Positions 10,831-21,370 of a DNA stretch of 64,000 bases are shown here, in pieces. Origin of the DNA: Hanleya hanleyi (Eukaryota; Mollusca; Polyplacophora; Lepidopleurida; Hanleyidae); contig JAVTVY010017182.1 in assembly GCA_036873755.1 (NCBI GenBank), positions 1-64,000 on the forward strand, given 5' to 3'. How positions within the stretch are numbered: position 1 is the stretch's first letter; each line of letters starts with the position of its first letter. The position numbers and the translations under genes are program-made. A model generated the notes under the pieces. It made no database searches. It saw only the letters and a list, made by a program, of their open reading frames with translations, and had not been told where the DNA came from.

Positions 10831-11385
10831 TTTATGGAAATGTGAAATAAGAAGAAGAGGTGGATTTGATTCCAGTATGACCTAGCCCATAGTGCCAATT
10901 GTATATACATGTGGGATCTTTTATTCTATGGCGGGGATATTTTAAGGTGGGGATAACTCGGTTCAATACAGTAGGTTGTCAGAATCAGGATTTACATTTG
11001 GCTGGGTTCTCTATCTCAATATCATGTCGACTATCACCTTACATGTAGTTCTTCCAAGGACATACATGTATGTATATTTCAATATCTAGATACCCCTATA
11101 CATGTACAAGCCACATTATCAATTATTTACCACTGACATTTACAGTAGAGGCTTTAATCTTAGGATGTGGAGTGGTGTGACCACATGTACATGTACAAAT
11201 CATCGCTTGACTAGAACAAATGGACTAGGAGATTTTCTACTACCTATTTATCAGGTCAGGGATAACACCTCTTTAAAATGGCAGTGAGAGGTCACTACCT
11301 GGCTCCACCTGGGGACCGAGCCCTTTTGGGGTCACAATTCAGTGAGGGGTGGCACAACTACAACAACATTGCAGCCAAAGAAATT
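10831..11385. other. Left flank of the DIRS element
   Basis: No gene is recognised. ACATGTACATGTA words occur at about 11098 and 11185. There is no target duplication against the right flank, as expected for an element integrated by a tyrosine recombinase. Confidence 0.4.
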
Positions 11386-11421
11386 GATAGGGTTTCTGTA
11401 ACCCCCCATTTTATGAAAGAC

Positions 11422-11571
11422 CCTTATACTTACCTTGTGCATAATATTTAATATTATGCAATACTGTTGGGTAGATTCTAAACCTCTTATACCAAATGCC
11501 AGAAAAAACGGACACCCCCCTCCGGGGCCTCCATCAACTCCGACGTCCTTGACCGCTCCAAGTTCCCGCCA
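11422..11571. repeat. Left inverted terminal repeat of the DIRS element
   Basis: 150 bp, inverted relative to 18360-18509 with two differences that I can see (A/G within TACCAAATGCC, and A/G within CTCCGACGTCC). It begins CCTTATACTTACCTTGTGC and ends AGTTCCCGCCA. It contains the near-perfect palindrome GCATAATATT-T-AATATTATGC. Outside the ITR, the unique left-end extension (11386-11421) matches the internal complementary region. Confidence 0.95.
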
Positions 11572-11652
11572 AAAACTTAAGACCTCAGTTTGATTCTATT
11601 TATGTACCTCCCCCAGTCTTTGATTAACAGTGTGGGTGGGAGGCGGGATCGC

Positions 11653-11771
11653 AAGGTAAGTATAAGGGTCTTTCATAAAATGGGGGGTTACAGAAATCCT
11701 ATCATTTTATATCAAGACACCTTATACTTACCTTGTGCATAATATTTCATATTATGCAATACTGTTGGGTA
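11653..11771. repeat. Internal complementary region (ICR) of the DIRS element
   Basis: Positions 11653-11696 are the exact reverse complement of the left end (11393-11436, 44 bp). Positions 11703-11771 match the reverse complement of the right end (from about 18526 into the ITR), with one difference in the central palindrome. The two halves meet in TCCTATCATTTTATATC, which is the expected circle junction. In the DIRS replication model this region templates regeneration of the termini. Confidence 0.95.
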
Positions 11772-12019
11772 ACCCTAGAATTTGTGGGAACCCTGGCGGG
11801 TAGGCTAACCAAAGACAAAAGGTAGATACCTGTATCAATTTGAAAGCGAAAAGGCCGTCATTGATATGTAACTCAGGCCTCTCTGTTACCTGATAACTCG
11901 AGGGGGGCACTGGTGAAAGTCCGACCTTTCTTTTGGTACACCTGCTAGGGAAAAACCCTAATAATACGAGCCAAATGACAAAGGGTAAACATTATTTGTG
12001 ATGAATTTGATATACTCAC

Positions 12020-13688
12020 TTAATGCTTTCTTGACTCCGGCCGAGGCCTGTTTCCCGAGGGTGCATCGGCGTCGGGCGGGTCCCTTTGGACATGAGTGCT
12101 CGAAACGCGCTTTCTAACGGAAGGTACCGGAATAGTATGCACGGCACTGCTCAGCCTTTTAGTGAGAGTAGCCATTTCAATGCTAGCTGTCGACGTAGAA
12201 GGGTCCAGGAGATAATACTTGATAAAAGTAGCCTCAGATCTCCACTGAGCAACGTCCATGATGTCACTAAGTGAAGCTCCCTTAAATAACGCTTCCGAAG
12301 TGGCTACCGCTCTGGTCTCATGGGCTTTGGCGAAAACGAACTCTTTAGTCTGGGCAGCTGCATAGACCATCTGAATGGTTTCAACAATCCATCGAGCGAT
12401 GGTGTCTTTGGAAGCTGGTTTGTGGTTATTGATCTGATGGGTAATCCACAAATGATTGTCTGAAGTTCGAAGATGTTTGGTAGCTTCGATATAATACTTC
12501 ACAGCACGCACCGGACATAAGAATTTATCGTCAGGAGAGAACTTACCTAGGTCAGCTAAAACCAAGGGTTTTGCGCCATGTTTGATAGTCTCTGTTTTCG
12601 ACACAAAGTCAGCCCGCGGCTGAAGAAGCAGACCTTCGCCCGTAAAATGTAGGCGATCTTTCTCAGCGGAGAGAGCATGGATATCAGATCTCCGTCGAGC
12701 GGACGCCACAGCGACGAGAAATAGTCTTAAGTGTCAAGATCTTAAGGCTGGCCTGACCCATGGGCTCGAAAGGTGGTCTCGTAAGTGCATTTAGGATCAA
12801 TTCGGGATTCCATGCAGGAGGCATTTTCTTCACCCGAGGTCGTAGGTGGAACATGCCTTTGATCAGGTCGTCTAATGGTTTGCTCTGTGTAACCTTAGAC
12901 CCGTCTCGAAAACCAGGGTGGATTGTCGCTATGGCAGACCGGTAACCAGCTATTGTTACTGCTTGTAGTCCCTTTTCTTCGTATAAGAATACGAAGAAGT
13001 CTGCTACTTCTCCCGGAGTTGTTTGAGAGGGATTCTTATAGTTTCTCTCGCACCACTCCGAGAACAGACTGAGTTTAGAGTTATAAACCCGTCTGGTGGA
13101 GGGCCTTCTACATTGTGCCATGAGATTGGCAGCTTGTTGAGAAAAGCCCTCCTGACGTCGAGATTCGATGACAGATTCCAAGCAGTTAGTTTGAACATTG
13201 CTGGATTGTCGTGAACTCGACGCCCCCGGCATTGTGTGAGGAGATCTGGACGATCCAGCAGAATGCGTGGGTAGTCTACGACAAGATTGAGGAGACTTGT
13301 GAACCAAGATCGTGTCGGCCAGAAAGGAGCGATTAGAATGACTCTGCAATTTCGCTCTCGATCTTTTTGAGAACCATCGGAAGCGTACATTCCTGACCAC
13401 GGGACCGCTAGTGCATCCACGGCGTGCGCCGATGGATCCGGAAACGGGCTCACATATATTGGGAGCTTTTTGTTGTCCTTTGTGGCAAATAGGTCTACAT
13501 GAGGAGTCGACCACTGAAAGAAGACTTGTCTGAGTACCAAGTCGTTCAGCTGCCATTCGGTCGGACGAACCCTCTGCTGACGAGAAAGAGAATCCGCAAG
13601 CACGTTCCGCATCCCTGGAATATGCGCTGCTCGCAAGGTCACCTGATGCTTGATGCACCACTGGAATAGCTTCCAGGTCATGAAACAT
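12020..13688 (-). pseudogene. DIRS tyrosine recombinase (YR), one frameshift
   Basis: The YR catalyses integration of the circular DNA intermediate without a target duplication. The upstream frame (13688-12684) contains an N-terminal core-binding (SAM-like) domain from about 13240, with RRPSTRRVYNSKLSLFSEWC and GLQAVTIAGYRSAIATIH. The downstream frame (12709-12020, 229 codons) holds the catalytic residues: an Arg cluster at residues 5-7 before SDIHAL, H130-x-x-R133 in KAHETRAVATS, W156, and the likely nucleophile Y166 in FIKYYLLD. The two frames are offset by a single-base indel near 12720, between LTLKT and the ARRRSDIHAL block. The YR frame overlaps the RT-RNase H frame by about 680 bp, as in other DIRS elements. 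All catalytic positions look intact, so only the frame break disables it. Confidence 0.9.
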
Positions 13689-15195
13689 AGCTGGGGGGAT
13701 CTGGTCCCTCCCTGCTTGTTTATGTATGCGACCACTGTTGAGCTGTCCGACCTTACCAGAACAACTTTCTCCCGCAAGAGAGCGGGAGAAACCGTTTCAA
13801 CGCTAGGATGACTGCTCTCATCTCCAAGAGATTGATATGCCAAGTCTTTTCCTGCGCGGTCCACATTCCTTGTGCCAGGTTCTCGTCCAGATGTGCTCCC
13901 CAGCCGTCCATGGAGGCGTCCATAAATAGGACTAGACTCGATTCCGGCGGATGCAACGGGGCCCCCATGATGAGGTTGTCCCGGTTCCGCCACCAGCCGA
14001 GGGCTGATAATAGATTCGAGTCTATCGGGATTGGTTGGTTCAAATGACCTGTGCTCTGTTTCCAGAAGGACATTAGGTACATTTGTATGGGTCTGCGTCG
14101 AAGTTGATCGTAGTTGACCACTTCTCCCAGACTGACCAGTCGACCCAGGTGTATGAACAACTGTGACGGGGTCAGCGCTGACTTGGGTACGTTGACTATC
14201 CAGCCGCTGAGAAGTGCATGGAATAGTGTCAACCTGATCGCATAGATGACCGCCATTTCCGACGGTCCCTTGACCAACCAATCGTCGATGTAGATGCTGA
14301 TATCCACACCACACCTCCGTAGGACAACCGATAGGGCATCCACTACCCGTGTGAAAACTCGAGGGGCAGATGTAATTCCGAACGGTGACTCTTGGAATTC
14401 CAATATCTTGCCGTCGATGGCGAACCTTAGATACTTTTTGTAGTCCGAATGGATCGGTATGTGAAAGTATGCGTCCTTTAAATCTACTGAAGCGGCCCAC
14501 ATGCCGACCCGAAGGCCGGCCCGTACAGATCGAAGAGTTTCCATCTTGAATCTCTCTATGCGAATGTAACGGTTGAGAGGCCGTAGATCAAGGACCGGTC
14601 ACCATCCCCCGGTTTTCTTGGACACCAAAAACATCCTGGTGTAAAACCCCGGATCCATTGCCGGATCTTTCACCTCTACTACCGCCGCTTTGGCGAGGAG
14701 GGAAGTTATCTCATCCCGTATAATAGCAATTTGACGGGAGTCTCGAGGTAACGGGGTCACCAGTGGGATCCTTGTCAGCGGAGGTGAACGGTTTGGAGCG
14801 CTCCATTTCATTCGATAACCTTTTGCGACAATCTGCCTTACTAGGCAGTCTGCGCTGTATCGATTCCACCAAGAGGTGAAATGCGCGAGACGGCCTCCGA
14901 CCAGCAGTTCTGGGCGCCAACACAGAAGTGTCGAGTCCGGTGGGGGCCCCCCCCCAAACTCGTGCTGAGCTTGAGGTTGGTGTCCTGGGCAGTGGGGGAG
15001 CGCACACTGACAGGTGCGCTTCCCACCCTTACCAGCGGGCTTAGAAGGGTTGTTAGACCCTTTCTTGCCCTTCCCCTTGCCACGGTAGCCTCTTTTGGCT
15101 TTCTTGGGCTTCGAAGAGCCGGAGAAAGAATCAGCGGGCTTGGAAACGCTGGCTCTGCGTTTCCCCTTAGCAAGGGTCTGGTGTTGTTTGACCAT
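13004..15195 (-). pseudogene. DIRS reverse transcriptase / RNase H / downstream domain, broken
   Basis: The first frame (15195-14599) has a very basic Gly/Lys-rich tract, then the start of RT ending MFLVSKKTGGW at a TGA (14601-14599). The next block (14544-13753) holds the RT palm and the first part of RNase H: DLKDAYFHIPI (Asp 21), SPFGITSAP, YIDD at residues 85-88, then FMDASMDGWGAHL (Asp 209) and Glu 241. A frameshift near 13775 moves the rest of RNase H (RSDSSTVVAYINKQ, and HIPGMRNVLADSLSRQ) into the 14500-13004 frame. That frame continues with VDLFATKDNKKLPIYVS, VDALAVPW and LIAPFWPTRSWF. The last segment is the conserved region that follows RNase H in DIRS elements, often described as methyltransferase-like; I am less sure of that assignment. 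Confidence 0.9.
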
Positions 15196-15249
15196 GGACC
15201 CAAGCTCCTCGGAGTCAATATGACCTTCAGCAGCGTAAGCTTTGAGTCA

Positions 15250-17076
15250 GTCGGAGAACAGCTCTTCATTACCGAGAGGTAAGTTGATGAGGTTCTGCGC
15301 ATGGTCTCTCGAGCCCAGTCGAGACTCAGCCAGGAAGAGTCTCCGTCGGCCAATCCGAACTCTGGCTATCACCCTCGTCAGAAGGTCCAACCCCATTGCA
15401 GTAGCCAACTACATACAGTGGTAGAACTCTGGGGGGTGCTTGAGGAACCGATAGCGGTTCTCCATCGCCAGCCGGAAGCACCACGGGTTTCGGAATCGCT
15501 TCCGCGTCCATGGAGTGCAACCGGGGCACTGCGTCGTCAGCCGTACACTGCAGGGCAGCTACGTGCGATGCGTGTGTCATGTGCAGAAGGTGGCTAAAGG
15601 TTCGTAACCCGGCCCGGGCCGAACAGTCTGCCGCCTTGAGCTCTTCCTCAACCGACCGGCGCAACGTATCGTTTGGATGAAGATCCTCCCGATGTTGTCT
15701 GCCGGTCAGGAAAAAGGCGGACTGCCGTCCAACCTTCGAAGCCGATTCCGTCCGCTTGACTTCGGACGGGTGGCCTCTGAAGAGCTCAGTGAACCCGGGT
15801 GGAGCCGTATGCAGGGAACGCTTACCCTTTCCTTGCGGCCTCACCGAAAGCACATCGAAAGCCTGATCCACGAATGGATCTAGCCCTAACGAGGGTAGCT
15901 CCGGCCGGCGAGCCGGCGGGTGACCTGTTAGCGATCGCTTAACGGGTTCTTGCTGCTTAGTGTTCGTAGGGACACCACACACTTCAGCAGCATACGCTAA
16001 CGACCTAGTCCAAGAGGACATATGGCCGAGCGTAAGGAGCCGTGGGCCTCCCGGCATCTTCTGTTGAGCGGCAGCCCGCAGAAGAGCCGCATCGATGGTA
16101 GCATCGATGGTACCCACTTGCTCCTGGTCCAAGTCAACGTGAGGGACGGGGTCCTCTCCGGACGTTGAACCGACCTCCATATCCGTATCCTCAAGCAACC
16201 GATCATTAATAGAGCCGATGACGGAGCCGGATGAAGATCCTAGGTCACCCGTGGGGCGTGACCAAGAGGATTGGATATGATCCCCGTTCAATGGGTAACC
16301 GTCATGGCCGAGGCCGGATGTTCCCGGTTGAACGGCGTCATGATCACGAGCACGGGCTAGCAACCCGGCATCGGAGTGATCACGGCCACCGTACGACACC
16401 ACAACACGGACCGGGCGGTCCGTGTCAGCCGGAGATTGCTCGACCCCAATCTCGGCTAGGCTGGTGGACTTGGCCATACCGTCTAGCACAGTTGTGTTCC
16501 CATCCATACTATCTCCCGTCGGACCCCGAGAGGGATCGAACGGTGTCTCACTAGTGACTAGAGTCGTAGGAGCACTCGATGGCTTGGATAGAACTACAAG
16601 AGTCTCAGACGGGCCGCGCAAATGTCTTGGCTCGCACCTTCGACTTGCGCGCCCTGCGTTTCTTGGTCGAAGAAGTAGCAGGGGGCTTTCCCAACGCGGC
16701 GCTCCCTATGCGGGGAACCACGAACACCGGTGTGCCTGTTTCGCTGGCAGCTGTCGTGCCCTGGGACAGGCTCCGCAAAACGTGCATCTAGCTCCGCTTC
16801 GGGTATAAACCTTCCTAAGGGTTGGGATACTGCAGGAAGACCCGAACCGGGGGTACCCGGGTTCACGGTCGGTAGTGCCGCCACGGATCGTGAACGTACA
16901 AACAGCCAGCGCTGAAAGACGTCCTCCGGCCAGGCAGAGCATACCTCGCACCTATTTCCTTCCGTGCATAGCGAACATTTCAAGCACTCATGCCCAATGG
17001 TACCCTTAACCGATCATTGATGGCATTTAGAGCAACCGGAAGGGGACGCTTTTCCAGATTTCTCCGAGTCCGACAT
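15250..17076 (-). pseudogene. DIRS gag-like protein, broken
   Basis: An ATG at 17076 begins MSDSEKSGKASPSGCSKCHQ and meets TGA at codon 21 (17016-17014). The same frame then continues with HECLKCSLC and RCEVCSAWPEDVF, giving CxxC-type zinc knuckles at the N-terminus. From about 16790 the coding potential moves to the frame with TPVFVVPRIGSAALGKPPAT and a KKRRARKSK basic patch (ends 16605), then to a long frame of 431 codons (16621-15326). A further in-frame TGA lies at 15249-15247, 18 codons before the Met of the basic tract at 15195. Gag would package the RNA. The boundary between gag and pol is not certain because of the frameshifts. Confidence 0.75.
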
Positions 17077-17080
17077 AATT

Positions 17081-17096
17081 CTGAAAAATATAGATA
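17081..17096 (-). promoter_or_regulatory. Possible 3' splice acceptor directly upstream of the gag ATG
   Basis: On the minus strand the sequence TATCTATATTTTTCAG ends four bases (AATT) before the gag ATG at 17076. It is a pyrimidine-rich tract closed by CAG, a good acceptor match. A possible donor on the same strand, CTGGTAAGG, lies near 17900. Splicing of the long leader is inference. Confidence 0.35.
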
Positions 17097-18359
17097 TGAT
17101 TAAATTAGTGCCAATAATCATATCGTACAGAGCATTTAACTTCTCACAGTGCCAGCTCTGGGCTTATAGAACGATCCCGCACAGGTGTAGTCCTCTCATA
17201 GTGTACTACGGACCTCATGTATAATAATACCGCCACAACATCATAGATGCCACTATGTGTACAGAAACGAGCTCAATCAAAGAAAGTCTCAGTTTCTTGG
17301 TATATAACAAGAGATGGACCCCATCGTAACTGTCCATTCGTAAAAATCAAGCGTACAACACCGTAATGCGCAACAATGAATAGTGATTCACTGTATAGGT
17401 ATCAGTATAGCCCTACTTGTACTGTAATACCTTTGCAGCACCACATGTTGAACTACTATACATGTGCAAACGTATAGTTGATAATTACGGTACACCTATA
17501 TACATCAAACTGTAAATAGTATTGGAGCGAAAGAATGTTTGGAACGTGAAACATTCTAGACAGTATTTTATTTCCATAACATGCCAAAAAATACTGCGCA
17601 TCGTTCTACTAATATACAGACAACAATGTGCTATTGTTGTGATATACAACGTTCTCTGAAACGTAAATCCAAAGTGCGAATATCAGTACAGAGCTCAAGC
17701 TATTAGTATAGCTGTCTACATGTACATGCATTGTCTTGCCAAGGTATATCCAACTACCTATAGAAATTCACACAAAGAATTCACAGTAACAAAGAGATTA
17801 CGTAACTTCTTCAGCAAAGGACTCTATGACTCCGACGCACTATCTCGAGAGAGGTGTGCTGTCCGTCAAAATGGCTGCCTAGTAACATGTCAACAAGAGT
17901 CCCTTACCAGATCAGTAACGCTCAACGTAACCTATGATCGTAAAAGCCAATTCCGTGCCATAGTTTGCCGTGCCAGCCTTGTCGTGCCAGACATTTAACA
18001 TATTTATCACAATGGTATACGATTTACAATGAAACAACGTATATATTATTCTCAATGCAGAGCAGAATAATCCCATAGTGAAAGCATAGACCCGATATGC
18101 TTGTTTACAGGATGGCGAGCGCCATATCTGAGCGATCCCAATACACTGAGGATTTCTACTGTACATATTTTTAAAAAATATACAATGAAATGCTGTAAGG
18201 AATTCGGTATAATGAGAAAGTACATAAATGTAAAAACTCACGGACCAATACGGGAGGCTTGAGAGCACGAGTAAATTTGAATGAATGTATATGAATCTCC
18301 TTAGTTGAGCACAGTAAATTCACGTGTGGGTTTGGTCGTGATAGAAATCAAAATCAAAC
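17097..18359 (-). other. DIRS 5' leader (untranslated), unusually long
   Basis: About 1.26 kb lies between the right ITR and gag, with no recognised domain on either strand. A 92-codon plus-strand frame (17720-17998) is antisense and has no family match. The leader should contain the promoter for the minus-strand transcript. It may also hold an intron (see the acceptor at 17081) or an old insertion. Confidence 0.45.
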
Positions 18360-18509
18360 TGGCGGGAACTTGGAGCGGTCAAGGACGCCGGAGTTGATGG
18401 AGGCCCCGGAGGGGGGTGTCCGTTTTTTCTGGCATTCGGTATAAGAGGTTTAGAATCTACCCAACAGTATTGCATAATATTAAATATTATGCACAAGGTA
18501 AGTATAAGG
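18360..18509. repeat. Right inverted terminal repeat of the DIRS element
   Basis: The inverted partner of 11422-11571. The plus strand begins TGGCGGGAACTTGGAGCGG and ends ACAAGGTAAGTATAAGG. The unique right-end extension TGTCTTGATATAAAATG (18510-18526) is copied in the ICR at 11703-11719. Confidence 0.95.
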
Positions 18510-18578
18510 TGTCTTGATATAAAATGCTGAATGTATAAACGTAATAATAATAATACATGACAGTGTGACTAACGTCAC

Positions 18579-19197
18579 AGGACCTACGAAGTAGGGTTTG
18601 ATATGATTTAAGTGTGTACTCGAGAGATGACTAAATGGGAGCCATATGTGCTACCATGACAGAATTTATATAGCAGTCTCTAATTGACAGTGGGTACAAT
18701 TAACTTTCACAGATGTCACCGCTGGTGAGTCATTAGCGTAGCAACTAATATCGCCCTCAGTTCCTATTACCCTGGACACTTATCAGCCCAGCAGTACAGC
18801 ACGAGGTCACCCATCCAATTCTTGACCGAGCTCAAAGATGCTTAACTTTGGTGATTTTACGAGAACCGGTGTGTCCAATGTGATATGCCGTATCAGAGAA
18901 CCTTCAAATGTCACAGTGAAACACACAGCCAAGGATTCTCGATGGGCATGACAGTGCACTCACTGAGCCATCAATAAATAATAATAAAATAATTATAAAT
19001 CAAATTTTCATCAGAATTCGATCAGCTCAGAACTTGCTGGTAATAATGCCCTAATGCACGTTCATGCCAAAAATCAAGGTTCTAATGTCAACAGTTCCCC
19101 TTATTTTGCCGACGAAAGGATTCGGATGGACTGACTGACTCACTCACTCACTCACTCATTACCGGACAATTTGCAAATGGTAGCCTACTTCGTAGGA
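18579..19197. repeat. Inverted 13-mer pair around a 5S-SINE-bearing segment
   Basis: CCTACGAAGTAGG near 18581 and CCTACTTCGTAGG near 19185 are inverted copies and are themselves nearly palindromic. The interval holds the 5S-derived SINE (18760-18895) and a (CACT)n run ending ACTCATT (about 19131-19160). It may be a decayed TIR element or a LINE/SINE tail structure. No target duplication is clear. Confidence 0.35.
18760..18895 (-). mobile_element. 5S rRNA-derived SINE head (copy 1)
   Basis: On the minus strand it reads ACGGCATATCACATTGGAC-like sequence, then ACCGGTTCTCGT, ATCACCAAAGTTAAGCATC, GAGCTCGGTCAAGAATTGG and ATGGGTGACC. It tracks eukaryotic 5S rRNA closely. After GGGTGACC the piece of 5S that normally reads GCCTGGGAATACC is missing, and the sequence resumes TCGTGCTGTACT. 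It continues into GGGCTGATAAGTGTCCAGG, which is shared with copy 2 and is not part of 5S. Confidence 0.75.
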
Positions 19198-20036
19198 AAA
19201 GAAACATTTTAAAATATTTAATAAACAATTAAAAAATAGTTAAATTGAACCCAAGATATGCTCTTAAATGATGCACAGTAGACAACACCATGGCTAAAAC
19301 CCTGAAGGAGAATTTAGGGGGGAATATAACCTACACATGTAGGAGATTAATTTGGTTATGTGCAATTAAGGAGATGATCATCAGATGAGCTTATCAATGA
19401 TACATGTAGTTAGAGGATTGTTCTATTAAAAAATCGAATGTTTCAGGAAATCATACATCTCATTACGATGATACATGTATGTAAATGGTTTCAGGACAAT
19501 TAGGCTCCATCCTGCAGTGAAGAAGTCATACACCAGTTTATGGTGTTTTAAGAATCATGAATACAAGACCTCCAAAGTTGCAGTCACAAAGATAATATCA
19601 GATAGATGGAAGTGTTGTTTTCAACAATCAAGGGGCATACCTGAGAAAAAAATGTTGGATGGATCAGGATAACATGCACATCTTCAAATGGTGATGATAA
19701 TATGGCAAATTTTGAAAGAATCCAGCACACTGTGTGCCAGAAGTGATGATCTGTGTGCTAGCAGTGGCAGTCTTGTTCCATGGATTCTGCAGCTGCCACT
19801 ACCGGTACACAGATCACAGTTACCGCGTTCATAATCTGTGTGATGGTACGGCAAACTGTAGAATCACTGGAACAAGGCTGCCGCTACTGTGAGTTTTGTA
19901 GTTTTCCATAAGGAACAAACTTCCAAATGAAGACATTTTGACTGACAGTTATTCACGCCCTGACACGAAGTTACATAGTGATCAAGGACGTACTCTTCAC
20001 GTTACATTTCCTGACCTGTAGCTGAATTTGGGTTAG
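19198..20036. other. Intergenic DNA with a partial fold-back
   Basis: Positions about 19762-19792 (AGTGGCAGTCTTGTTCC ... GATTCTGCAG) are roughly complementary to about 19858-19890 (CTGTAGAATCACTGGAACAA ... GCTGCCGCTAC). This gives an imperfect stem of about 30 bp with a 65-base loop. No gene is recognised. Confidence 0.4.
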
Positions 20037-20190
20037 GGCGAGTAAATATGATTTAATGTCACTTTCAACACTATTTCAGTCATATTAGGATGTCTGGTTC
20101 CTATTCCTTTTCACACCTGAGACCCCATGGGAGGGGTCCTACATAAATGTATTCCTTTTCACACCCGGAAACCCAATGACCAATTCCGCC
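20037..20190 (-). mobile_element. SINE, second type, partial
   Basis: The plus strand reads TATGATTTAATGTCACTTTC, TTTCAGTCATATTAGGATG, then CCTATTCCTTTTCACACC. The CCTTTTCACACC block occurs twice, so an internal duplication is present here. It is 5'-truncated relative to 4571-4830. Confidence 0.65.
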
Positions 20191-20608
20191 ACTTTTGGAG
20201 TGTTTTTTTTTTTTAAATACCGATATTTTCATGATATGCTTCATGCACAATAGTTTGGAATTCCTATGAAATCTCTTTTGGCAGGAGACATTCTTAATAA
20301 TAAAAGAAATCAAGAATGGTTACAATGAATTTCTGCATCCTGCAAACAAGTTGTACAAGTGTAATGTATGGTAGCTTTTATTTCAACAGATACAGTTCTA
20401 AATTTACACATGCAAAGCAGTCCTAGGTAAGGGCAAAGTTGCTGGAATAAGGGAGACAACTCTCCGCAGCTGCTAAATAAGCTGATGTCACAAAGATTTA
20501 TCTCCCCTACATTGGGAAGAGGATTGGCTTGTACAATGTGTTCTACCACTGCAGTGACTGGTACAGTTTCATTTAATGTGTGCATTCTTTTTGTCTCCAC
20601 ACCTACAT
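20191..20608. other. Intergenic DNA, no gene recognised
   Basis: A 102-codon minus-strand frame (20310-20618) overlaps the edge of the following transposon and has no known domain. Confidence 0.4.
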
Positions 20609-21370
20609 CAGGGTTCATTTTTTCATCAAATTATACCAGAATCCATTTGGATTCCTGTATATTCAGCTTGCGGGAATCTACGGGAATCTGTTGGGGTTTT
20701 TTGGGGGGGCAATTCCTCCAAGACTTATAAATGCCTCCTGTCCTAAATGCAATTAAATGCACTGACAGGAAAAAAGAACTTTGATTTCTAAATTCATTTA
20801 TCATTACAGAGAAGAAAATCCAGGTTCATGTGGGGGAGACAGAATATTTTTGTTCCACCACAGGAAAGATTTGAAATCATCGTCATAACAACAGAAATTC
20901 AAAAGAAAATCAATTTTGAAATCAAGACGTGGATCCGGAAGAAAGAGTTTTTCAACACACGGCGAACGACCAGTCCCTGAAATAATCATTATGTATTTCA
21001 GCAGACTAACGTTTTATCCTGTCAGTAATTTGGGATGAGTGTATTAAACTTTCTAGACAAATTTCCTTTCGGCCGATGATCGACAGAATACAATGCAGTT
21101 ATGGGATGGGTTATCTCCCTTTCCTCATACACTACACTGGACTATGCTGGTTCAACTGCCGTTTTTGTGAGCGTTTGTAATTTTGATTTACTATATTCTT
21201 CAGATCGAGGCTTCACTTCAGCCTAACTGACATAAGTTCACTTTAGTGATGTTATTAGGCTTTATTTTTCATGAATAAAATGAAATTTCATTATTTCGAA
21301 AGTTGCTATTTCAGCTTACAGGAATATTACGGGAATCAGGTTCCCGGATTCCTATTGAAAGTTTTCTTGT
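20609..21370. mobile_element. TIR DNA transposon, diverged relative of 3010-3766 (inverted)
   Basis: The left end CAGGGTTCATTTTTTCATCA corresponds to the reverse complement of the right end of 3010-3766. The right part contains GGGAATCAGGTTCCCGGATT followed by CCTATTGAAAG, which corresponds to the reverse complement of that element's left sub-terminus (TTTCAATGGGAATCCGATT). The far right terminus is degenerate, so the boundary is approximate. About 600 bp of unrelated interior shows no transposase. Confidence 0.5.

Larger units (their letters stand above)
11386..18526 (-). mobile_element. DIRS-type tyrosine-recombinase retrotransposon, near full length, inactive
   Basis: This is an element of about 7.1 kb in minus-strand sense. 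In order from its 5' end it has the right ITR (18509-18360), a leader, gag (17076 to about 15250), RT-RNase H and a downstream domain (15195-13004), the tyrosine recombinase (13688-12020), an internal complementary region (11771-11653) and the left ITR (11571-11422). Inverted terminal repeats, an internal region complementary to both outer ends, and YR in place of integrase define the DIRS group. The outermost bases are inferred from the internal region: its junction near 11700 reads as left end joined to right end, which places the termini near 11386 and 18526. At least three in-frame TGA codons and several frameshifts make this copy non-autonomous now. Confidence 0.93.

Noticed and set aside
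12086..16915. Plus-strand frames across the DIRS element (for example 14881-15282, 16422-16808)
   Set aside because: They are antisense shadows of gag, RT and YR in GC-richer coding DNA and have no domain of their own.
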